DNA from: Pyrrhoderma lamaoense
Taxonomy: Eukaryota; Basidiomycota; Agaricomycetes; Hymenochaetales; Hymenochaetaceae
Reading direction: 5' to 3'
Assembly: GCA_002794735.1 (NCBI GenBank)
Contig: NBAZ01000001.1
Coordinates: forward strand, 2,790,001 to 2,854,000
DNA length: 64,000 bases
The translations under genes and the position numbers were made by a program. Shown piece by piece: positions 37,281 to 49,618 of the stretch. How positions within the stretch are numbered: position 1 is the first letter of the stretch; each line of letters starts with the position of its first letter. Below the pieces are notes generated by a model. That model was not told where the DNA came from, ran no database searches, and saw only the letters and a list, made by a program, of their open reading frames with translations.

Positions 37281-39852
37281 TTAAAAGGTCGTGTGGCGCC
37301 TTGTTAGAGGTTGATTACTTGAGCCGATCCAGTTGTGTTTATTGGTAAGCAGATGTTCTCTACCAAACATAGCTACTGGTCCTCTTGAATCATCGACATT
37401 GCACTCGTCTGTATCTTCTGATAACAGAGCATCTACCTCCTCTATTTCGAGCATGCTACCACTGATGGGGTTTATAATCTCTTCGATGATGACTGTCTCG
37501 CCGCCCCAGCTGCTAGCATTGCTGACAGTTCTGCTCAAACCACCATTGTTCGAGTCGCCCGTACGAACCCCAGTCGTATCATCGTTACCACGACCGACGT
37601 GGCTGCTTGCATTGCTGACGTTCCTGCTTAATCCACCACCACATGAGTTGTCTGAATAGTAAAGGGCTGTATCACTATCACTGTGTGTTGCATAGCTACT
37701 AGCATTGCTGACGCTTCTGCTCAAACCACTGTTATCAGAGTTGTCCGCACGGTAATCAACACTAGCCACATCACTATTACTGTGGTTGCTGTAGCTGGTA
37801 GCATTACTGACGCTTCTGCTAATCCCACCACCATTGTTGAAGCTACACGTACGGTTTCCAACGCTGGATGTTTCGCTGTTGGTATGACTGATGTAGCTGC
37901 TCGCATTGCTGGCGTTTCTGTTCAAGCCACCATTGCCAGATACCTCAGTATAGTGCCCAGCGTTACTGTCGTCGGAGATGTAGCTATCCGCACTACAAGC
38001 AACGGCATCTCCGTCCACTTTGTGTGTGTCACATTCGCAGATGATATCAGGAACGAAAGTACTATCGCAGTCGCCATAGTCGTAGCTTTCTATCTCACTA
38101 GCGAGTCTGTGCATGCTAGTGTCGGTATCGGAGTCGTCGCTGATTTGCACGGGGTCTGGAACAAATTCTAAAAAACCATCATCGCTTTCGGCGCACTCTC
38201 CTGGATCGCTGCCATCATGGGTATGGTTGTTGTCTGGGTTATCGCTGAAGAGACCCGTATAGCTTCTAGAGATGGCAGCCCCACTCTTACCGCCGTTAGA
38301 GGATGTTTCTCGGCGGCAGTAGTTATATACTCCTGGTTCAGTGCTATCACTGTGGCCACTGCAGTCACTAGCGAAGCTATTTCCTCTGCTGATGATGATG
38401 ATGTCGTTGTTGTTTCCGCTGCTACTGTTATTGTTGCTGATGCTGTTGTTGCAACTCTCTTTGTCAGCATCATCCACGGTAACAGATTCATTGGTCTTGT
38501 TACAGGTATTATATCCCTGAATGGAATCATTGGCGTTGCTGTCGCTACCCATAACATCCCCAACTTTGAAATACCCAACTAGAGCAGGCCTCTGTGGTTG
38601 AGGCTGAACAAGTTGGGTATCTGCAGACTGATTCGTCTGAATATCCAATGGAGCTGTTAAATTAGGAAAGGCTCCAGAGGAAAAGGTTGGCGCTGGCATT
38701 TGTTGTTCTTGCCCATAATGCATCAGATTCTGTTGGCTGAGAAGATCATTGCTAATCGAAGAATATGGGAGAACGCCTGTTGGGTACATATCATGTAAGG
38801 CCTCATTGGTATTGTTCAGAAAACTCTCAAGACCCTGGGCCCTCTCTCCTCCAAAGAGGTTGTTGCCCAAATTATAAGGCGGTGCGTTAGATAACTGGTG
38901 AGCTGCAGCTTGGTTGAGCAGTAGATTGATCAACAAATTATAACGCTCGTGATCAAATACAGATAGTTGAGCAACATTCCCAACTCCGTTGGGCTGCTGG
39001 AAACCGAGGTGTGATTGTCGCCCACTACCTTGCCCTTGGAGCATCGAAGTGGAAGTCGAAGGAATTGAATTGTAAGGTGGGAAGAAGTTCATACCATTAC
39101 CTGAGATACCAGCCATAGCGCCAACTGGTATGTTTGTCATCGGAACTTGTAATGCAGGCGAAATGCTGGGATGATAGGCCCCTTGGTTTCCTCCAAGTGT
39201 AGGAGCCTGTGATACCAGAACCTCGTTCAATCCTGCCATGCCGATATTCCGCATGAGTTCATCCACGAGTTGATCTTTATGCATCGCTTCAAGCTCCCTG
39301 ATACGTTGGAGTAATGCTCTTGCTTGTAGTTCAATGTTTTGTCTTGCAGGGGACGATGGCAAGATACCAGGAGGAGCGGACGTCATGATGGAAAGATGGT
39401 TATAATCATCCAAGTTCATGAGTGGCTCAACAACCTTCGCCTCCCCTCCCCGAATGGCCATCCTGAAAGCATATCTAGGTTTAAAAGATCATGCTTCAAT
39501 TGAGTCCCTGGAGACGCAGGAGCTTGATGAGAACCTGGGTTGGAAAGAAGGAAGAAGGCATCATAGACGCATAAGGCTTTGATTCCGGAAGTTCATAGAA
39601 AACTGCGTCCATATCCTGACCCACATCAGTTGGGAGATCCTGTTGGGAAACGGATGGATGTGAAGCCTGGGGAGACATGCTCTGCCTTTCCGTGGAGTTA
39701 GTCACATTCGTACTCCACTGCATAATTCTCGAGTCGAATGTACTACAGTCCATCTGATGATTCACCAAAGGCTGACGGCCTACCATTGGCTTACGTACAT
39801 TATTGCCGAAGCCACTTCCATTTGCAGGTATCCCAGTGTTTTGCATCGACAT
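37281..39852 (-). CDS. Asn/Ser-rich protein with tandem 35-residue repeats
   Basis: I do not recognise a known family. The N-terminal exon starts MSMQNTGIPANGSGFGNN at 39852. After a probable intron (about 39461-39520) comes a long exon of about 725 codons. It begins with a short helical segment (IELQARALLQRIRELEAMHK) and then low-complexity Gln/Asn/Pro sequence. An Asn/Ser run follows near 38400 and an acidic part near 38150. At 37512-37937 lie five tandem repeats with core GLSR-VSNASS. The end is RRHTTF. The two exons do not join in phase as written; one extra G in each of two G4 runs at the exon start would join them. The composition suggests a disordered regulatory protein, possibly phosphorylated at RSVSN-type sites. 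Confidence 0.7.
37512..37937 (-). repeat. Five tandem GLSRxVSNASS repeats
   Basis: Five copies of about 30-36 residues, each with core Gly-Leu/Ile-Ser/Asn-Arg-x-Val/Ala-Ser-Asn-Ala-Ser/Thr-Ser, followed by Tyr/His-x-x-His-Ser-x-Ser-Asp/Glu spacers. The copies vary at both DNA and protein level, so the array is not newly made. Confidence 0.85.
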
Positions 39853-40483
39853 ATCGGAGTAAGGAGCTTTTTAAATATCAAAGTGGTTTCAAAAAAGATG
39901 TGTTTGATATCCCACAAATCGACGATAAAAAAAAGAGAGTGATTCGATTTTTATATCAGCAAGAAACAACGGGACCAAATTCGATTCGAGAAGACGATTT
40001 TCAAAAGAAAACAAGCGAAGTGGGAGGAGAAGAGGAGAAGTTAGAAGGAGAGAGAGAGAGATTTTTGTAAAGAAGCGATTAAAAGTGGGAAATGAATAGT
40101 GTTCAGTCAGTAACGGAACACCTCTCCCTTCCCCTTTTTATATTTCCAAGGGGGTCGGGTAAGACGAAAAGGGACCACCACTCACAGATTGGCCTTCGGA
40201 CAAAGTCAAAGGATCTCGAGCGTGGTAGCCACGTATCATAATGGGCCTAAAAATTATAAAAATACCATCTTTAGATCAGTTACCACACTTCGAAACAAGG
40301 ATTTTAGAGAATTATGTTAAGACATGATCATTCATTAGCCTTCGCGTAACATAGAGTATAATGGAAGGGATGTGGTTCCATGAGGAAATTGGAAAAAACG
40401 TGTAAGGGTTGTTTAATAAAATAATTGAAAAGGAAACAAAGTAGGAGAATGGGATGACTGGGCCCACAATGATAGATGCTGTG
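39853..40483. other. Intergenic, polypyrimidine leader on minus strand
   Basis: Upstream region of the repeat protein gene. The plus strand at 40020-40080 is almost pure purine, so the minus-strand leader is CT-rich, common in strongly expressed fungal genes. Confidence 0.45.
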
Positions 40484-40976
40484 CTAAGTACTAATGCGTA
40501 TATAATATTATAATAGTCATAGTCATATACGCGAGTGGAGATCGATAAAAAGGCCTGATTTTTAAGGGGTGTAGTGGCTGATAAGAAACAAGGAAACAAA
40601 CGCGAAAACATACCCGAGTAGATGAAGGTTGAATATGATAGTGATTATCTTGATCAATATGACTATCATCGTCATCATCAAAAGACTCCCAGCCGAGTGG
40701 CCCATCATCGCAGTCTAGAGGTTGCTTGTCTGGCCTAGTCTCAATCTTTAACCAGCTAAACCTTTTATCAATACCTTCATCAAAATCATCGCCCTCAGCT
40801 TCGCCTTCGCCTTCACTATCATATAACAATAGATCATCTAGTCGTAATTTTGAAGAAGACGCCGAGGAAGACGAGCAGCTGAAACATGTAGGCGAACAGG
40901 GTACAGGCTCAAAGTAAATTGGACCCGTATAAGATGAGGATGATAATGGAGAAGACGTCCCACTAAGCGGCCGCAT
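40484..40976 (-). CDS. Small acidic hypothetical protein
   Basis: The frame starts MRPLSGTSSPLSSSSYTGPI at 40976. It contains a Cys/Ser-rich patch (CSPTCFSCSSSS), an acidic stretch (SEGEGEAEGDDFDEGIDKRF) and a further run of Asp near GWESFDDDDDSHID. It probably ends after an intron (donor after QPSSTR, acceptor near 40491) with a stop at 40484-40486; unspliced it would read on to about 40491 in another frame. No family is recognised. The acidic composition and lack of hydrophobic segments suggest a soluble, disordered protein. A 5' leader rich in pyrimidines on the coding strand precedes it. Confidence 0.5.
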
Positions 40977-42082
40977 AATAATTGTATTCTTCTTCCACTT
41001 CCTCTATCCACAAAGTAGCCTCCTTTCAAGCCAGATTTGTTCAAGACCCAGAAGAAGAAAGAGAAGAAGAAGACGTAATCTCCTTTTGAGACAAAGGCTG
41101 AGCAGAAACGGAAATCTTAACCCGGACACGCAGAACGTTGACAATGTAACTTATGCAGACACAAGCTTTTCCGAGACAAAAAGAAAAGAAGTATGGAAGG
41201 AGAGGCGGTGTAGCTATGGGTTAGGGCGCTTGGTCGAATTAGAGGAAGGAGGAGAACAAGGGTTGAGAGGATAAATAAGGTAAGAGGGGCTTGGTGGAGG
41301 AAAGGGAGGAGGGGAGAGAAGGGGAGCCAAAGACATAAAAGAGCATTAACTGCGGCAGTTGTGCGTAATAAAGGAGAAGAGTACAGATCGTGTAGAGGGG
41401 AGGGGGGAGGGCTGAGAGAAACGCATGGCCATACGGCGTATCACCCGCTGTCACTACACAATTGCCTGAGAGGCGCCGTCGTTGCTATGGACCCCGGAGA
41501 GTGAGGGGAGGAACAAGAATAAGATTACTCAAATTTCCTCTTCCAATCTCAAATTAGCATCATTTCCTTTTTCCGCGACCCCGTAACGTTACCCCTCCCA
41601 AGCCGTAAGCCGTATCGGAACCTCAGATCTAGATGACCTGCTTGCAACACCCGACAAACGCGTTCCTAGCTCTCCCTATCATTCTTCTGCTCTTTCACCA
41701 CCTCTTTCCTCACAAAAAGAATCAATCCAAACTCTAAATAATCTCATCTCATCTCATTTATTATGTGCTTCGATCATATATTACAAACTATCAACAGAAG
41801 ACTCAGAGGAAAAGATGATAACAAATCGAGAACAAATAAAAAAAGGAGAGGGAAAAAAAACAGCAAACATGATGAAACAACCTGAGTATTGTAACAAAAA
41901 AACATGCAACCAGTTTTCTAGAGGCAAAAGTGATTAAACTGGGGAAAAAATTACACACCAATCCCGGGTCGAGCAACCCGATTCGAGGGACGAGTTGTAC
42001 TTTTCACATCTAGCCAAACGCAGACGCTAAACACAAAATTTGCTATCGATCCCCGGAGGGGTCAATTAGCCGGGAATCATTA
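40977..42082. other. Intergenic, strand-asymmetric purine tracts
   Basis: About 1.1 kb. From 41040 to 41420 the plus strand is dominated by A and G. This is probably the leader and promoter of the acidic protein gene. The right part holds the Nup96 3' end. Confidence 0.45.
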
Positions 42083-44979
42083 TCATGCCAGCTCCGCAAT
42101 TGTCCTCATAAAGCTTCCATATGCTGATGTATGGATATGCTTTAGAGTTGCCGCTTCATCCACCAATCCGGGTTCGATATCCACCTTTGTCTAGAAATTC
42201 CAAAACAGAATGAGTCAAAACAAGAGCAATTGTATGTGAAAAAAAAAACGTGCGAGATAGCAATCTAGAGTGTGTGGCAAACGCAGACTTACCGGTGCGC
42301 TCGGATCTACACAATCAAGCAATCTCGAAAGCATATGCGACAGAGCTGCTCTGCATTGGTCTCCAGTACCAGGTTTATCGTGTAATACATCTGGTAATAT
42401 CCCAATAAGTTTTGGTATTTGTCCACTTAACATTTCAAGCTCCGACGCTTCTGCCGCGTCAGGAACGGCGTCTTCAATTTCCATACTTTCTCTCAACTCT
42501 GGTACCCGGGAAACAATATGTGCATAGTCAATAAATAACTGCAGAAAAAAGAGAAGAAAAAGGAAGAAAAAGAATTCCAGCATCAATTAACGTCAATATT
42601 TTCATGGGGAAAAACTAGTCTCTCACCTGTCCTCCCACACTGAAATCTTCAACCATACTCCCATCCAGAGCAGCGAATAGATGCGAGAGTAGATCTAAAT
42701 CGTCTCGCAATATGGCTTCAGGAGCTAGATACGTAATTGCGAGCTCATGGGCCATCTTGTACACCCCAGCGCGTGTAAATAACTCATATGCGAGATACAC
42801 ATCGCCTAAGTAGAGTGCATGAGCAGCCTATGTCATATGATTCAGATTTAATGTTTATAACCAAGGGAACCATAACGAGATATGATCTCACCTTTGCTTC
42901 CTCAATCCATTCTATGGTATTTTAAGACTTCCTTGAAGACCGGCTTCAGTGTATTCATCCAGCTCAGGAGCTGCATACGATAACAATTCCTTAACTGCCC
43001 GTTTCGTCTAGGAACAAAAAAAAAGAGGAGAGTTAATTATAGTAAATCAGACCCGTAAATTGCCCGATTAGTTAATTACCCTTCATCATCTTCTAGGAAC
43101 AGTAGAACAAACACCGCTTCTTGTATGAGCCCCTGCTCTTGTAATTGTGTCGCGTAGTTCAAAGTTAGGGTATTTGCAACAAGGCTATAGCCATCAGAAT
43201 CTTGATCTTCTCTATCATCTTCATCCATTGCATCCGACAGTTGGCGGTCTGTAAAGTCTCGTATCCGTAATGCACGAGAAAGGATAATATACAATAGCCA
43301 GGGAACTCTGTAATCACGAGGATTTGGAGAGAAGCTAAGCGGATTTAACGCATCCTCAAGGGCCATGTTCGGCGATAAGGATAGTTTAAGGAGATTGAAA
43401 AGTCCATCTTTGTTTGGAGATTTAATTCCGGTCCGATTAGAATACCAAGGGGTAGGGAATCCGACTTTCCCATTTGCGTCTTCTACGAATCGTTCGTATG
43501 CTTCAAAAACCTCGTGAAGCGGCGTATCTAACATGCTGGAGAACCAGAGCTGTAAACCGAACACTCGTAACCAATCCAGACCCTTTGGAATATCAAGATC
43601 TTCCTTTTTACTTCTTTCCAATACATCAGTCTCACCCGCAGCCAAAGCGTATAGTTTGAGAATAGGGTCCTTGATGAAAGCGTCCACTTTCTCCTCCTTC
43701 CAAGCTCGGAGCTGGTCTCGAACATCTGTTCGGAACTCAGCATCTCCTGGAACCTGCGAGATCAAGGTAGCAAGTTTGACATTTCCACCATTGATTAATG
43801 CTTCAACTGCGTTTTCAACTTGGTTGCCCGTAAGATGTAAAAATGCAACTTGGGCTGAGTCCGAAGAGGCCGTGGCCTTGACATCCTGTTCAACAGAAGG
43901 TGCTACGGCACGAGCTAACCATGTTGATAGTGCATCAGCACGACGGAGTTCTGAGACACAATTACGAACGTCAGGAGATACATCATCTCCTAGGTGTATT
44001 TCTTTAGAATCAAACAAGGCATGCCCTAATCTGAATACAGAGGCAGAATGCGATTGATCATTTGTTTCAAAGAGAGCTGAAAATGTTGAGAAAACAACAC
44101 TGCGCTTTGGAGCAGCAAAGGGTGTATTTTCGTTTTCATCTGAAGGTGAGTGGACTTCAGAGTTAGAAAGGAGATGTTGGAGGAGATCAGGAGCTTCAGA
44201 GGAGGAGATTTTTAAGGTAGTAACATTAACTACAGAGTTGTTAGCGCCACTTGATCTATTTAGGGTATTCTTAGAATTAAATTATAGAGTTACTTGAAGG
44301 ATTCATAGACTTACGATGCATTAGGCCCACACAATTGACCAACATGAACTAATTTATTATTTGGACCCCAGCCAACACGGAATGATCGACCTAAACTTAA
44401 GCCTGGATCTAAGTATACTCCTTCATAAGAGGCAGTCACTGATTCGGAAGGAGCTACACGAGTATACTGTGTTGGAAGAGGTTGTGAGCGTGATTGAGGA
44501 TATGTATGTCGGCTTGTGGCTCCATTCAGTTCAGCTTGTACACCTGAGGTTCTTGGGTACTTTGAGAAGTTTATGTTTCCTCTTTGGGCCGGTAAAGGTT
44601 TTGACATTTCTGGGACACGAAAGAAAGAACTCTGCATGACATGAACCCTACGAGGCTCAAGATTGAGTTGTTGAGCCCACGGTGCGGACTCAGTCTCTTT
44701 GTCTACGTTTTCTTCAGAGATGATGTCCGTAGTATCTCCTTCCATGAAGGATTCTTCTTCAGTAGGCTCCTCTGGTTCGTCGATCTCCGAGGTAGAGAAT
44801 GAATCTTGATTACCTTCATGCTCTGAATCAGAGTCAGAAGCAGTGTGTGCAGAATAAGTTCGTGACGGTGGTCTATCATGCCTTTCCCTGAAGGAGTGAG
44901 TTGGAATGGATCGTGTACTCTCTTCACTTGAGGAGTTGTCCTCTTCGCTGTCGGTTGTGTAAGCCCTAAAACGCGCCAT
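42083..44979 (-). CDS. Nucleoporin Nup96 (Nup145C-type), stand-alone gene
   Basis: A multi-exon gene beginning MARFRAYTTDSEEDNSSSEE. After an acidic N-terminal region comes the Nup96 scaffold: SVFRLGHALFDSKEIHLGDD, then ADALSTWLARAVAPSVEQDV, LHLTGNQVENAVEALINGGN, GLDWLRVFGLQLWFSSMLDT and LLYIILSRALR. The C-terminal helices include DVYLAYELFTRAGVYKMAHE and end SAYGSFMRTIAELA. Nup96 is a Y-complex subunit that binds Sec13 and Nup85 in the nuclear pore coat. In many eukaryotes it is cleaved from a Nup98-Nup96 precursor, but no FG-repeat Nup98 part precedes this Met. One base is missing near 42916, where LKIP must join IEWIEEAK. Confidence 0.88.
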
Positions 44980-45808
44980 TTTTGAAGCTGAGAACGCGAA
45001 TACTTTTGTTTCGACAGGAGGTTCGAGTGAGGAACGCGTCGAAATGAAATTCTCTCACGTGATTTGACTGTGAGATTTGACTACGTAATTTAGCTCCCAT
45101 GCTTAAAGTTTGAAAGTCCACAGGAACTAGTTTTTTTTCCCTTGCCCTCAAGTCAAATTGCTGGCCGTCTACACTTAACCAAGACGACTCGTGCCAAAGT
45201 AGGGCGTATATGAATGATTGGATGTCTTTGTGCCCGACTTTTGTGGTCATTGCCTACTCTGCCGTTGTTTTATCAGACGAAGCTGGGCCGGTAGTCCGTA
45301 CACTAAACTATTACATCAACACAATTCATTCTATAAGTATGATGAATTTGAATGATGGCAGACTAAAGTCGGGTCATGCGGAGGGACGACTACTTCCGAC
45401 TTTTACAGAGCCATTCCGACTTGACTCGGCCTAGTCTGCCCCCTACGCAGCTGGGCGTTGTATCTAGACGATATGTATTGTATACTTGGTAAATTGTAGT
45501 AAATTGTGACGTTCAGCTACAAATGACAACATTGGATAATATTAATAATGGACCTATCTGTACACTTGTAAGGATCAGATATTATTAGATATGAACCAGT
45601 TTTGATTTGACATACGACAAACGACGATCAAATCACCGGGCGACGCCGAAACTGACCGGTCTCTTCCGCTCAACCTTCACTCGCAAAAGCCTGTTTGGAA
45701 GAGCGTCAAGTAATCGAAAAACCCGTCCGTTTTTGAACTTTTGACTTGTCCACTTCCTCGAACGCCTCTCTCTCTCTCTTTCTTTCCTTGCTTCTCCCGA
45801 CTCCCATT
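44980..45808. other. Divergent intergenic region Nup96/COX6
   Basis: About 830 bp. A CACGTG box at 45056-45061 lies 77 bp upstream of the Nup96 start. The COX6 side has a CT-rich leader just before its ATG. No gene seen between. Confidence 0.45.
45056..45061. promoter_or_regulatory. CACGTG box upstream of Nup96
   Basis: A CACGTG palindrome 77 bp upstream of the Nup96 start codon. Confidence 0.4.
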
Positions 45809-46341
45809 ATGAACTTCCGTCTCGTTGCCAATGCTTTGCGCGCATCCCGCGTCTCCCCGCCGGTGTCGCCGCACGCCGTACGTTGCGTCCAGCTGCAGCC
45901 GCAACAGCTCCTTCCAACCTCGCCCGCATCGTCGCCAGGCGCGCAATGAGCAGTAATGCTCACCACCAAGAAACTTTCGAGTCTTTCACCGCTCGTTACG
46001 TCTCCTTCTTCCAGTCCGTCGAAGACCTATTCGAACTTCAACGTGGTCTTAACAACTGCTTCGCTCATGATTTGGTTCCCGCTCCTGCCGTCATCGAAGC
46101 TGCTCTCAAGGCTGCCCGCAGGGTTGATGACTACTCAACTGCTGTTCGGATTTTCGAAGGTATCAAGGAGAAAGTAGAGAACAAGAAGCAATATGAGGCT
46201 TATTTGGAGGAGCTCAAGGGTATCCGGGAAGAACTTGGTTTGTTATTTTCACCTGAAAAACTCTGTTTCCTGATTCATCATTCTGTTTCTCATGACTTCA
46301 TTTCAGGCATCTCCACAAAGGAAGAACTTTACCCTCAATAA
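45809..46341 (+). CDS. COX6: Cytochrome c oxidase subunit 6 (COX5A family)
   Basis: The start MNFRLVANALRASRVSPPVS is a mitochondrial presequence, and the mature part is a typical Cox6: ETFESFTARYVSFFQSVEDL, FELQRGLNNCFAHDLVPAPA, DYSTAVRIFEGIKEKVENKK and the final STKEELYPQ after one intron (about 46239-46306). This subunit sits on the matrix side of respiratory complex IV. The presequence is split by one missing base near TT 45883-45884: one more T joins HAVR to LRPAAAATAPSNLARIVARR, which continues the Arg/Ala-rich targeting sequence into MSSNAHHQET. Without that base only a shorter start would be readable. Confidence 0.94.
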
Positions 46342-46616
46342 AAGCTGATTAGAGATACTTTTTTTAGTAGGCACGCAATCATTTGTTTCGGTCTTAAGGT
46401 TAATTATAACAGTATTTTAACAGACTCTATAGATCTTTTTCTTAGGCTCTCAAATACAAATGCTTCTCTCGTCGCTTAGATTAAAGTATGAGTTATGTGT
46501 GCTTTCGACTAAACATTATTATACACTAAAACTACAACTACTACACTGCACCTTAAAAGGTGTTCATACAATTAATAAGATAGAAGACTTGAAGGATCAC
46601 TGAGTAAAACGACTAT

Positions 46617-48896
46617 TTAGGATTCGCCCATGGCCAGAGTAACCAAGACGTATCCGTTCGCGAGTAGAACGACAAGGAAAATGGCATAGCCCAATATCAT
46701 CACCAACTTCCCATTGCTATAATCAACTAATTCCTCTTCTGCAGCCTCAATGTCTGTTGTTGTTTCTCTACGAACAGTATCAGTACGTGAGGAATTTCAC
46801 TCCTGGTCTCCTTCTCTTAACAGACATAAGCTTCTTGCTTGATGTTATCCATACAAGAGGAAACGCAACAAACGGAAGCACAAATGAAAGAATAACTTGA
46901 GACGCCACGAGTAAAGTATTGAGACCACTGCGTCCAAGGATTGCTGCAACAAGCATTGATGGAATAAGTCCAATAAGTCTTGTCAAGCTCGTCGAAGTAC
47001 AGGCTATGTCATAATTCTTGTCAATGACGTATTTTATGGAAAATCTAAGAAAACTAAACATACGGAAACGCGCCACCTAAGAAAACCTTCGGATACTATT
47101 TGCCCAGCAAGAGTAGCGGTGATACCCGCACTCTCACCCGCACATAGAAGTGCTAAGGCGAACAGAATGGCAGAAGCTAAGACGGAATGGGAAGGGTTAG
47201 GTATGGATTTATGTTGAGAGAACAGAAAGATATACCTTTTCCCACACGCTGCTTTATAAGATCGAATGCTTGGAATAGGTCCGCGGGGTCGCTCCCGTCT
47301 GATACTTCTGGTCCGTAATAAAATACTGCACTCGCGATAATTAAAATCCTAGATTAACAGAATCAGTTAGTCGACCTATAACATTACTGCATAGCGAGGT
47401 ATACATTACAGTGAATTGATGACGACAGCAAATCCAAGTAGACTCATAACGATATCAACGAGGCCGTGACGGAGATGAGCGCGTACGAAGGAATACGAGT
47501 TATTCTCCCAGCCAGCATGTCCAAGAAATTCGTCTGGCATCGGTTTAGTAGTTTCAGCTTGCTCGATGTGCCCACAACGAAAGACAGAGACCATATCCGT
47601 AATCTTAGCAGGCAACTGCTTGTCCGAACCATTCTTCTCAGTAGAAAGTGTATCGACGCTGACGTTCATACTCTGAGCACGACTTCTCTCCGCTGAGGGA
47701 AAAGTAGACACCCGGTCTTGGGTTGCTAACGAAGATCCTAGGAATAATCCATGAGGCATAACAGTTGCACCAATAATTCCAATCGCTAAAAATAGTACGA
47801 TTAACTTCTTTTTTCGTTCCCCTCAAGACAAAAGACGATACGAAAGACGTAGGAGAGGAGAACATACAGGTATACAAAGCCCCAGGCTTTATTATCGTGT
47901 TCGAAGGTACAAATCCATAAAAGGTATCCCCCCAATCGGGGTTCACTTCCACAATGACGAAAATCAACGAAACGAAGACAGCGAGTACAAGGACGGCGAT
48001 TAGTAATTCAAAGAGGCGCTGAGGGCGGCCTTGGGTAGGGTCAGAGAATGCGAGAACGACAAAAACATCAGAGGCAGTGATTAGAACGCCAGCCCATAAG
48101 GGAAGTTTCGGAAACAGTAGAGTGAGAGCAGTCGCGGTACCAAGGAGTTCCGCAAGGTCTGTGCTAATGATAGCAATCTCGCATAAAACATATAGCGGAT
48201 ATAGAAGGAGCCAACGGCATGCTCGGGGATACTTTGGACGATTATAGAGTAGTAATCGACAATGAGTAGCTAGATCTTAAGAATTGAAGACAGAGGGAAG
48301 GGGATGAGTTAAGCTGCATATGACGATATCAATAACTTGAAACCAGACAAACCTAGACCTGTTACACAACCGAGCCGGCTAGCCATAGCCTAGAAGGATT
48401 TTTGTAATCAAACAAGATAAATTTAGACAATTGAATAACGAGGAGATCATGAAAGAAGAAACAGCAAAAGATGTCAACGAGAATCACCTGGAAGACAACT
48501 GCCATGACTCCGGCCAGAAGGACGATGAATAAGAGTTTGTAACCAAATTCAGAACCCGCCTGAAGGTCAACACTCCAGTTTCCACTAGAAGAGGTATGTA
48601 CGAATCGTAATGCATCTCAGTGAGGACTCATGATATAAAATCTGTAAGAAGTATGCATACGGGTCAAAATATGCAACTGCGCAGATGGCACCCAATCCGG
48701 TGTGCTTCTTCATATGGTGCATTGCTGTATGTGCCCATCGATGCCACCTACTAGGAGGGCGCTCCACTTCGAGATCCGGATTCGAGTCATCCATACGTAT
48801 TTCTGAAACTCCATGTATCTGAGACTGAAAAGCTATGGATGGGGATCGATGAGGGACTGAAGAGCCTGGATGGCTCGTACTAGGCAACGAAGACAT
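46617..48896 (-). CDS. NRAMP-family metal ion transporter
   Basis: A multi-exon gene with start MSSLPSTSHPGSS at 48896. TM1 carries the metal-binding DPGN (AYFDP-GNWSVDLQAGSEFG, split by an intron), and TM6 has ATVMPHGLFLGS, the counterpart of the conserved MPH motif. Further segments include TDLAELLGTATALTLLF, DVFVVLAFSDPTQG and LLCAGESAGITATLAGQ. The last helices end with LVMILGYAIFLVVLLANGY. NRAMP proteins co-transport protons with Mn2+, Fe2+ and related ions, at the plasma membrane or vacuole. A hydrophilic loop rich in Ser and acidic residues follows TM6, as in fungal SMF proteins. The frame near 46790 is off by one or two bases where SSRTDTVRRE continues to the last helix. Confidence 0.9.
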
Positions 48897-49618
48897 GGGG
48901 GGCAACAGTGAGGGATCCGCTGAGACCGAGCGTTTGAGCTGCGGCTGACGGATCCATATATACGAGCAAAAACTAGTATACCAGACATTGGGTCCGACCA
49001 AAAGAACGGTTCAGACTCTTTTTTTTTTTTCAAAAGAGTAAAGATGTCTTTCAACTTCCCGATCTATTGTCATATTACGTCACCCACTCAATATTTTGGA
49101 CCCACACAAACAATCTTCGATGAAATGTATTGGCCCCTCGGATGTTTAGAAGGGTGGTCGTGAAACGCTTTCAAGTACAGATTTGGATGTGATAGTACGG
49201 TCGTAAATTTGTGAACGGATGCATAAGGATAAGGATAATTTTACTTTGAATTGAGACAAACGGCATCAGGGGCTAGGCTAGTTTTTTTTTCTTGCTATGC
49301 ATCTTTGCCAGTACTCTGGGTCATCGGCCGATCTAGGAAGATGTATTAGTTCATCATGGACTAGGCTTGCCAACGTAGGCTATACACTGTAAGTAAAGAT
49401 TACAGGATAATAATGAACATGAGTGAGAACAGAACAAATGCTTGATTGAAACAAATGCAGGTAGAGAAATAAGAAAATATCAAATAAAAAGGTAAGAACT
49501 GTGATGCTACGACAAAATGCCAAGGAAACTGTATAGTACAAGCAAACAAACACAAATCAAGTGCCTCAGGGGATCCAGATATCTTATGATAAGAAGACCA
49601 CAAGAACAAACAAGGACA
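48897..49618. other. Intergenic NRAMP promoter and UTP14 3' region
   Basis: About 720 bp. A run of T near 49020 and scattered AT-rich sequence; no gene seen. Confidence 0.45.

Noticed and set aside
37683..38582. Long plus-strand open frames opposite the repeat protein
   Set aside because: They mirror the Ser/Asn/Asp codons of the minus-strand gene and have Ala/Val/Thr-only composition without motifs or splice context.
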